NCBI GenBank assembly: GCA_026989045.1
Contig: JALSJY010000206.1
Span: 1-11,572, forward strand
Direction: 5' to 3'
DNA length: 11,572 nt
From: Hyphomicrobiales bacterium
Lineage (GTDB): Bacteria > Pseudomonadota > Alphaproteobacteria > Rhizobiales > Devosiaceae
The notes under the pieces are model-generated. The model was not told the origin of the DNA. It was given only the letters and a program-made list of their open reading frames with translations, and did no database searches. The stretch's first letter is position 1. Every line of letters begins with the position of its first letter. The position numbers and the translations under genes are program-made. This document shows, in pieces, positions 7,143 through 11,572 of this stretch.

Positions 7143-8432
7143 ATGCGCTTAGATGCAATTTTACAGCGATTACTTAAACTGCACCCAAATAAACTGATCG
7201 ATCTTAAGCTAAGTCGCATAGAGTATTTGCTTAAGAAGCTTGGCAATCCGCAAGACAATCTACCTCCAACCATTCATGTTGCTGGCACAAATGGCAAGGG
7301 GTCAACCATTGCGCACCTTCGTGCTATGCTTGAGGCAGCAGGCAAGAAAATCCATATTTACACATCACCACATTTAGTTAAATTTAATGAGCGTATTCGT
7401 TTGGCAGGTGAATTAGTAAGTGAAAAACAATTAAACGAGGCGCTTGAACATTGTGAAAAAATCAATAATGGGCAAGAAATAACATATTTTGAAATTACTA
7501 CCGCCGCTGCTTTTTATCTTTTTGCCAAGGAAAGGGCAGATTATCTTTTGCTTGAGGTGGGCTTGGGTGGGCGTTTTGATGCAACTAATGTGATTGATAA
7601 TCCGCTCGGCACAATCATCACCCCCATATCTTTGGATCATCAAGAATTTTTGGGTAATAATCTATCACAAATTGCCTTTGAAAAAGCAGGCATATTAAAA
7701 TCTGGCTCAAGTACAGTAATTGCCCGCCAAACAGAAGAAGCACTTAATTCAATTCAAAAACAAGCGGATATACTGGGCGTAAAACCTTTTATAATGGGGC
7801 AGGATTTTGATGGCTATCAACAAAATGTTAGCTTAGTTTATCAAGATGAAAATGGCTTATTAGATTTACCTCCCTCAAATTTAAAGGGAATATTTCAGTA
7901 TGAAAATGCTAGCGTTGCCATTGCTGCTGTGCGTCATTTTAATTTGCCTGTAAGTGAAGACAATATCGAGCAAGGGCTAAAAAATGCAATTTGGCCAGGG
8001 CGCTTCATGCTTATTATAAAGGGAGAATTACGCGATATTTTACCGCCCTCTCATCAGCTTTGGCTTGATGGTGGACATAATGTTGCAGGTGCAAAAACGC
8101 TTGCAAAATCCCTGCAATCACTTGAGTCAAAAAAAGCTATTATTTTAATAATGGCGGCTTTTGCCAATAAGGATATTTCAGGCTTTTTAGATCAATTCAG
8201 CGGCAAGGTAACAGAATTTTTTGCTATTCCTATGGTTTCAGACAGAGCCTGTTATACACCACAAGAGTTAGCAAATTTAGCCAGTGAAAAAGGCTTTCAA
8301 GCTAGAGCTATGGCCTCTATTAAAGAGGCTCTTAAACAGGCGGCCAAAGTTGAAAATGCTATTGTGGTTATTTGCGGCTCGCTACATTTGGTTGGTGATG
8401 TGTTAGAACAGAATAAAACACCGCCACAATAG
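7143..8432 (+). CDS. folC: Bifunctional folylpolyglutamate synthase / dihydrofolate synthase
   Basis: FolC adds glutamate to dihydropteroate to make dihydrofolate and then extends the glutamate tail on reduced folates, using ATP, in the cytoplasm. The 429 residues match the usual length. The Mur-ligase-like ATP site is plain: P-loop 'GTNGKGST' (48-55), then 'TSPHLVKFNERI' (74-85), 'EVGLGGRFDATN' (138-149) and 'ITPISLDHQEFLG' (159-171). 'FEKAGILK' (179-186) holds the lysine that is carbamylated in family members. The C-terminal domain starts after 'QYENASVAIAA' and carries 'LDGGHN' (308-313). It follows accD by six bases without a good Shine-Dalgarno, so it probably depends on translation of accD. 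The pairing accD-folC is common in proteobacteria. The stop codon lies inside the loop of the transcription terminator. Confidence 0.96.
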   Translation: MRLDAILQRLLKLHPNKLIDLKLSRIEYLLKKLGNPQDNLPPTIHVAGTNGKGSTIAHLRAMLEAAGKKIHIYTSPHLVKFNERIRLAGELVSEKQLNEALEHCEKINNGQEITYFEITTAAAFYLFAKERADYLLLEVGLGGRFDATNVIDNPLGTIITPISLDHQEFLGNNLSQIAFEKAGILKSGSSTVIARQTEEALNSIQKQADILGVKPFIMGQDFDGYQQNVSLVYQDENGLLDLPPSNLKGIFQYENASVAIAAVRHFNLPVSEDNIEQGLKNAIWPGRFMLIIKGELRDILPPSHQLWLDGGHNVAGAKTLAKSLQSLESKKAIILIMAAFANKDISGFLDQFSGKVTEFFAIPMVSDRACYTPQELANLASEKGFQARAMASIKEALKQAAKVENAIVVICGSLHLVGDVLEQNKTPPQ

Positions 8433-8445
8433 GGCGGTGTTTTTT
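8415..8445 (+). terminator. Strong intrinsic terminator at the folC stop, probably bidirectional
   Basis: An 11-base perfect stem, AAAACACCGCC (8415-8425) with GGCGGTGTTTT (8433-8443), has a seven-base loop containing the folC TAG (8430-8432), and a T-run (8440-8445) follows. On the - strand the same hairpin is followed by TTTTATT, so it could also stop leftward transcripts from the rhodanese operon. Confidence 0.93.
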
Positions 8446-8480
8446 AGGAATTATCGTTTGTAGACAAAAAACTCCTCTGT

Positions 8481-8577
8481 ATTGCGAACCCTTGCAAGGG
8501 GCGTGGCAACCTAGGAAGTTTGTGCAATAACTTAAAGATTGTAGATTGCTGCATCGGCTAGGCCTTCTCGCAAAGAC
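8481..8577. repeat. Decayed interspersed palindromic repeat
   Basis: The left arm opens with ATTGCGA (8481-8487) and holds GGCAACCTA (8505-8513). The right arm, read on the - strand from 8577, gives TTTGCGA and then GCAATCTA. In both arms the distance from TTGCGA to GCAA is 24 bases, so the arms are aligned inverted copies whose middle has diverged. Each arm has a small hairpin of its own in that middle: CCCTTGCAAGGG (8489-8500) and GGCTAGGCC (8556-8564, on the right). The layout resembles the widespread 'ATTGCGAGG...CGTGGCAATCTAG' palindromic repeats found in many alphaproteobacteria. There is no coding potential. Family assignment is from memory. Confidence 0.55.
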
Positions 8578-8604
8578 AAACCATTAAGATAAAAGGGTAT
8601 GTTT

Positions 8605-8991
8605 CTACCGTTGAACTGGCCCGCCTGCTCTTACCCAAGCGCCAAGTCCACCACTAAGATTTGCTACATTTTCATAACCCATAGCAGCCATTTGCCGCGC
8701 TGCACCACTTGAGCGCGCGCCAGATGCGCAAACTAAAAATATGCGCTTTTTTTCGCTTGCAGCAGGCAGGCTTCCGCTTCCATCGGCTTTGGCATGATTA
8801 GCAAATTCTTGCAAAGGAGCAGCGATTGCTCCTTTAATTGTGCCGCCCATAATTTCGCCATGTGAGCGAACATCAACAAAAACGCAATCATCATCGCCAT
8901 GAAATTGCACTGCAGAGCCTGCAGAAATATTTTCATAACCAGCGCCAGCTCCGCCGCCGCCAAACATAGACATGATATTATTAAATGACAT
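8605..8991 (-). CDS. Single-domain rhodanese (sulfurtransferase) of the persulfide operon
   Basis: Rhodaneses carry sulfane sulfur as a cysteine persulfide and pass it to an acceptor. The 128-residue product has one rhodanese domain. It contains 'VFVDVRSHGEIMGGTIKGA' (37-55), the usual 'DVRxxxE...G.I.GA' entry. The active-site loop 'CASGARS' has Cys88 as the persulfide carrier and Arg93 closing the six-residue cradle. The closing motif is 'GYENVANLSGGLGAWVRAG'. A Gly-rich linker (11-18) follows a short N-terminal segment. No signal peptide is seen, so it should act in the cytoplasm. ATG 8991 has an AAAGAGAAA ribosome site just before it. It lies 46 bases downstream of the persulfide dioxygenase gene with no terminator between, so they are probably one transcript. 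In other bacteria these two activities are often fused, which supports a shared substrate. Confidence 0.92.
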   Translation of the reverse strand: MSFNNIMSMFGGGGAGAGYENISAGSAVQFHGDDDCVFVDVRSHGEIMGGTIKGAIAAPLQEFANHAKADGSGSLPAASEKKRIFLVCASGARSSGAARQMAAMGYENVANLSGGLGAWVRAGGPVQR

Positions 8992-9037
8992 ATTTTTCTC
9001 TTTCTTTAGTAATAGTTAGTTTGTTTTATTAAAAATA

Positions 9038-9928
9038 TTAACTTATGATTTGTTCGTCAAATTGTTTTGCTTTTACTGGAATTACTAAATAATGAACTCC
9101 ATTTTGCTCTGCTTTTGGAAAGCGACCAGCACGAATATTAACCTGAATTGAGGGCAATAAAAGCTTTGGAGCAGATAAGGTTGCATCACGTGTTTCACGC
9201 ATAGCAATAAAATCATCTTCATTAGCATTATCAACTAAATGAATATTTTTACGCTGCGCTCCAACTGTTGTCTCCCAAACATATTCAGTGCGACCGTCTG
9301 GTTTGTAATCATGGCACATAAACAAAATTGTCTCATCTGGTAATTCAAGAAGCTTTTGAATTGAAGCATAAAGCTTACTTGCATCTCCACCAGGAAAATC
9401 CGCCCGAGCAGTGCCATAATCAGGCATAAAAACAGTATCACCAACAAAAACTACATCGTCAATTTTATAGCTAATATCAGCAGGCGTGTGACCTGGGGTA
9501 TAAAGAACCTCAATTTCAGTTTCACCAAGTTTGAAAATCTCGCCATCCTTAAAAAGCAAATCAAAATCAGAGCCATCAGTTTTTAAGTCTGTTGCATTAA
9601 AAACAGGACGGAAAATTTTCTGCACTTGTGTAATATGCTCACCAATACCAATTTTAGCACCAGTTTTTGCTTTAATATAAGGTGCGCCAGAAAGATGATC
9701 TGCATGCGCATGAGTTTCAAGCGCATAGATAATATCATAACCTTTATCAGAGGCGGTATTTAGAATTTTTTCAACCGATCTCGTATCAACTTCACCACTT
9801 GCAGGCTCATAATCAAGCACTGGATCTATAACCATGGCTTTTTTGGTTGCCAAATCTGCTACAAGGTAAGAAATTGTATTTGTGGCTTCATCAAAAAACG
9901 CCTTAATATCTATTTTATCATTTTTCAT
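9038..9928 (-). CDS. blh: Blh-type metallo-beta-lactamase-fold persulfide dioxygenase
   Basis: Members of this family, related to human ETHE1, are non-heme iron enzymes that oxidise glutathione persulfide to sulfite and glutathione. The 296-residue product shows the full metal set: 'THAHADHLSG' with His73, His75, Asp77 and His78, then His147 in 'PGHTP', Asp164 in 'VGDTVF' and His206 in 'CHDY'. 'DYGTARADFPGGD' (170-182) and 'VNIRAGRFP' (263-271) are typical of the BigR-associated Blh group. There is no fused rhodanese domain; the separate gene downstream would supply it. I start at ATG 9928 because GGAG (9938-9935 on this strand) lies six bases upstream; the ATG at 9940 overlaps that GGAG and would add four residues. 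Expression is probably controlled by the divergent bigR product. The family is certain; the exact substrate is inferred from relatives. Confidence 0.93.
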   Translation of the reverse strand: MKNDKIDIKAFFDEATNTISYLVADLATKKAMVIDPVLDYEPASGEVDTRSVEKILNTASDKGYDIIYALETHAHADHLSGAPYIKAKTGAKIGIGEHITQVQKIFRPVFNATDLKTDGSDFDLLFKDGEIFKLGETEIEVLYTPGHTPADISYKIDDVVFVGDTVFMPDYGTARADFPGGDASKLYASIQKLLELPDETILFMCHDYKPDGRTEYVWETTVGAQRKNIHLVDNANEDDFIAMRETRDATLSAPKLLLPSIQVNIRAGRFPKAEQNGVHYLVIPVKAKQFDEQIIS

Positions 9929-9934
9929 AATAAT

Positions 9935-9938
9935 CTCC
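9935..9938 (-). promoter_or_regulatory. Ribosome binding site deciding the blh start
   Basis: On the - strand the bases read ATGGAGATTATTATG. The GGAG is a good Shine-Dalgarno for the second ATG (9928) and overlaps the first (9940), which has no site of its own. The second ATG is therefore the better start. Confidence 0.7.
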
Positions 9939-9947
9939 ATTATTTTC

Positions 9948-9976
9948 TTGACCTATATATTAGCTTTTACTAATAT
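9948..9976 (+). promoter_or_regulatory. Candidate bigR promoter
   Basis: TTGACC (9948-9953) and TAATAT (9971-9976) are 17 bases apart, a five of six and four of six match. Transcription would start near 9983, about 23 bases before the bigR ATG. The 20-bp inverted repeat fills the -10 box and much of the spacer. Confidence 0.5.
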
Positions 9977-9981
9977 TGCAA
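9954..9981 (-). promoter_or_regulatory. Candidate promoter of the blh-rhodanese operon
   Basis: Read on the - strand, TTGCAA (9981-9976) and TATATA (9959-9954) are 16 bases apart, each a four of six match. It would start transcription near 9947, about 19 bases before the blh ATG at 9928. It overlaps the bigR promoter and the same inverted repeat. Confidence 0.4.
9957..9976. promoter_or_regulatory. Candidate BigR operator: 20-bp inverted repeat
   Basis: ATATTAG (9957-9963), a six-base spacer, and CTAATAT (9970-9976) form a perfect seven-base inverted repeat. It lies in the spacer and -10 region of candidate promoters facing both ways. BigR in Agrobacterium and Xylella is known to repress by binding an AT-rich palindrome over the -10 region of its own operon, which fits this placement. 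I have not compared it base by base with a known BigR box. Confidence 0.6.
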
Positions 9982-10005
9982 TAACAAAATGAAAGTTTTT
10001 TAATT

Positions 10006-10341
10006 ATGAGCAACCAGCTAAAGAAAATTGAACAAGAAAAAATGCGTGACCTTGAGCAAAGTGCCGAACGGGTTAGCGCTATTCTTAAAGCAATAGGGAA
10101 TGATAAGCGAATTTTATTATTATGTAAAATTGTTGAACATGGTGAGGTAACGGCTGGCTCTTTAGTTGGAATTGCTGGCCTCAGTCAATCTGCAATGAGC
10201 CAACATTTGGGCAAATTACGAGATGAAGGAGTTATTACCTATCGTCGTGAGGGGCAGACACTTTGGTATCGTTTAGCTGATCCACATATTAAAGAGCTGA
10301 TAATCACCCTGCATCGACTTTATTGCTCAACAGATGTTTAG
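10006..10341 (+). CDS. bigR: BigR/SqrR-type ArsR-family persulfide-sensing repressor
   Basis: This is a 111-residue winged-helix repressor of the ArsR/SmtB family. The recognition helix lies in 'LSQSAMSQHLGKLRDEGVI' (59-77) and the wing in 'YRREGQTLWYRL' (79-90). It has two cysteines only, Cys40 ('LLLCKI') and Cys107 ('RLYCSTD'). These match the pair that forms a disulfide or tetrasulfide link in BigR (Cys42/Cys108) and SqrR (Cys41/Cys107) when persulfide rises, releasing DNA. The metal-binding 'ELCVCD' type motif of ArsR/SmtB metal sensors is absent. It is divergent from blh-rhodanese and starts the operon with the TauE/SafE permease. It probably represses both directions through the inverted repeat at 9957-9976. 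The ribosome site is weak (GAAAG, ten bases before ATG). The sensor role follows from the cysteines and the neighbours. Confidence 0.92.
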   Translation: MSNQLKKIEQEKMRDLEQSAERVSAILKAIGNDKRILLLCKIVEHGEVTAGSLVGIAGLSQSAMSQHLGKLRDEGVITYRREGQTLWYRLADPHIKELIITLHRLYCSTDV

Positions 10342-10358
10342 TGGAAGCCCTTGCCTTT

Positions 10359-11150
10359 ATGTTAACTGACCCAAACTTACTCTCAGTTTTTTCTGGCTCA
10401 CTTGTTGGTTTTATTTTAGCGCTTGTGGGTGGGGGTGGATCAATTTTGGCTGTGCCATTATTGATATATATTGTTGGAATTTCATCAACTCATCAGGCGC
10501 TTGGCACATCTGCATTTGCTGTTTCACTAACCGCTTTAATTAGTCTTATTTCACATTGGCGTTTGGGCTATGTAAAGTGGAGATGCGTATCATTTTTTAC
10601 ACTATTTGGGATTTTAGGCGCTTATGCTGGCTCATCAGTTGCAAAAATGGTTGATGGTGAGAAGCTATTATTTCTGTTTGGCCTATTGATGATTATTGTT
10701 GGGGCTTTAATGCTATTTAAGCGCAACTCTAGCGGTAATAAGGAAATTCTCTTAACAATAAAAACTGCAAAAACCCTCTTACCACGTTTAATTCCAATTG
10801 GCTTTAGCGTTGGTCTTTTATCTGGATTTTTTGGTATAGGGGGCGGGTTTTTAATTGTGCCTGGTTTGATTTTAGCAACAGGCATGCCACTTCGTTATGC
10901 AATGGGGACATCGCTTGTAGCCGTAGCAGCATTTGGTGCAACTACTGCAACAAATTATGCGGTTTCAGGACTGGTCGATTGGAATATCGCTTTATTCTTT
11001 GTGTTTGGTGGCGCAATTGGTGGACTTGCTGGAATTGGTGCAAGCAAGTTGATTGGCAAAAGCACCAATGGTTTAAATTATATATTCTCAGCTATTGTTA
11101 TTTTGGTTGGCCTTTGGATCGTTTGGCAAGGAATAATATTGTTTATCTAA
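10359..11150 (+). CDS. TauE/SafE-family membrane permease, likely sulfur oxyanion exporter
   Basis: The 263-residue product is almost wholly hydrophobic with about eight membrane helices. It shows the internal duplication of the TauE/SafE family: 'LVGGGGSILAVPLLIY' with 'LGTSAFAVSLTALIS' in the first half, and 'FFGIGGGFLIVPGLIL' with 'MGTSLVAVAAFGATT' in the second. Relatives move sulfite, sulfoacetate or similar anions. Beside a persulfide dioxygenase, which makes sulfite, export of sulfite or thiosulfate is the natural guess. I favour ATG 10359, with GGAAG 11 bases upstream, because family members open with a short 'MLxDPxxL' segment before helix 1. A GTG at 10341 would overlap the bigR stop and add six residues, and a TTG at 10323 overlaps bigR further. 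It is cotranscribed with bigR. The substrate is not proven by the sequence. Confidence 0.88.
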   Translation: MLTDPNLLSVFSGSLVGFILALVGGGGSILAVPLLIYIVGISSTHQALGTSAFAVSLTALISLISHWRLGYVKWRCVSFFTLFGILGAYAGSSVAKMVDGEKLLFLFGLLMIIVGALMLFKRNSSGNKEILLTIKTAKTLLPRLIPIGFSVGLLSGFFGIGGGFLIVPGLILATGMPLRYAMGTSLVAVAAFGATTATNYAVSGLVDWNIALFFVFGGAIGGLAGIGASKLIGKSTNGLNYIFSAIVILVGLWIVWQGIILFI

Positions 11151-11572
11151 AGGCGCTCAATCAGCCCAAGTTTTTCTCGCAACGCAAATCGCAAAGTGAG
11201 GACAATTGCCACAAACCCCAAACCAGCCGCAAGCCCAAGCCAAACTCCAACACCACGCATCTCAAGAATAAAAGCGGCATAATAAGCAATACCTATACCA
11301 ATAACCCAATAACCAATGAAGGATAAAACCATTGGAATGAATGTATCGTTAAGCCCACGCAAAGCTGAAGCCATAATAACTTGCGCACCATCAACAAATT
11401 GAAATAATGCTGCAATGCTCAGATAAGAAACAGCAAGCAAAATCACGGGGATATTTTGTGCCTTTGTTGGATCAAGAAATAAATTCGCCAACAAAGTAGG
11501 TGCAAAAATAAACAAAGCAGAGGTAAATGACATAAAAAATATTGTGATAAAGAATGAAGTCCAGCCTGCTTT
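11147..11572 (-). CDS. MATE-family (NorM-like) multidrug efflux protein, C-terminal part
   Basis: MATE proteins export cationic drugs and metabolites using a Na+ or H+ gradient in the inner membrane. The frame is open to the window edge, giving 141 residues of a protein normally about 450 long, so the 5' two thirds lie outside. The visible part covers four or so membrane helices. It has 'FQFVDGAQVIMASALRGLNDT', a strong NorM-family signature of the second half, followed by 'PMVLSFIGYWVIGI' and 'GVGVWLGLAAGLG'. An internal ATG at 11533 is not the start, since the family continues upstream. Its stop overlaps the stop of the permease gene by two to three bases, tail to tail, with no terminator between them. 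It has no obvious tie to the sulfur genes. Confidence 0.9.
   Translation of the reverse strand, partial: KAGWTSFFITIFFMSFTSALFIFAPTLLANLFLDPTKAQNIPVILLAVSYLSIAALFQFVDGAQVIMASALRGLNDTFIPMVLSFIGYWVIGIGIAYYAAFILEMRGVGVWLGLAAGLGFVAIVLTLRFALREKLGLIERL

Noticed and set aside
10979..11326. A + strand open frame of 115 codons overlapping the permease end and the MATE gene
   Set aside because: It runs in the wrong frame through two genes with clear family matches, and its product is rich in Trp/Cys then Lys/Asn/Thr with no recognisable motif.
1..11572. CRISPR arrays, insertion sequences, phage genes, tRNA or rRNA genes
   Set aside because: No regularly spaced repeats, transposase or integrase motifs, or tRNA-like folds were seen; coding density by ordinary families leaves no gap above 175 bases.

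Overview
The window is an AT-rich stretch of an alphaproteobacterial chromosome, most likely from a low-GC member of the Hyphomicrobiales (Rhizobiales). Three things point there: the gene order rpsA - sppA - ihfB - LapA-domain gene - trpF - trpB - trpA - accD - folC; an AccD that lacks the usual four-cysteine zinc ribbon, as I recall for rhizobial AccD; and a BigR-type persulfide-sensing module. This placement is from protein resemblance and synteny recalled from memory, not from a search.

Region 1 (1-8445) is a dense housekeeping block, all on the + strand. It opens with the 3' part of rpsA (ribosomal protein S1), closed by a clear intrinsic terminator. Next come sppA (membrane-anchored S49 peptidase), ihfB (IHF beta subunit), a small two-helix LapA-domain membrane protein whose stop overlaps the trpF start, then trpF, trpB and trpA, which cover three late tryptophan-synthesis steps. 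accD (acetyl-CoA carboxylase beta subunit) and folC (folylpolyglutamate/dihydrofolate synthase) follow after a structured 120-base leader. A strong hairpin terminator closes the block, and the folC stop codon lies in its loop.

Region 2 (8446-8604) is a short non-coding gap between convergent genes. It holds what looks like a decayed copy of an interspersed palindromic repeat of about 95 bases.

Region 3 (8605-11150) is a reactive-sulfur detoxification locus. A metallo-beta-lactamase-fold persulfide dioxygenase (Blh type) and a single-domain rhodanese form a leftward operon. Divergent from it, a BigR/SqrR-type ArsR repressor with both sensor cysteines is followed by a TauE/SafE permease. The 65-77 base divergent region contains a 20-bp inverted repeat overlapping candidate promoters for both directions, so one repressor site could control both operons. 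The likely logic is persulfide sensing by BigR, persulfide oxidation and sulfane-sulfur transfer by Blh and rhodanese, and export of a sulfur oxyanion by the permease.

Region 4 (11147-11572) is the C-terminal part of a MATE-family efflux pump on the - strand, tail-to-tail with the permease gene and cut by the window edge.

I see no phage, insertion sequence, CRISPR array, tRNA or rRNA. Nearly everything belongs to known families; the less ordinary material is in the regulatory and repeat DNA between genes.
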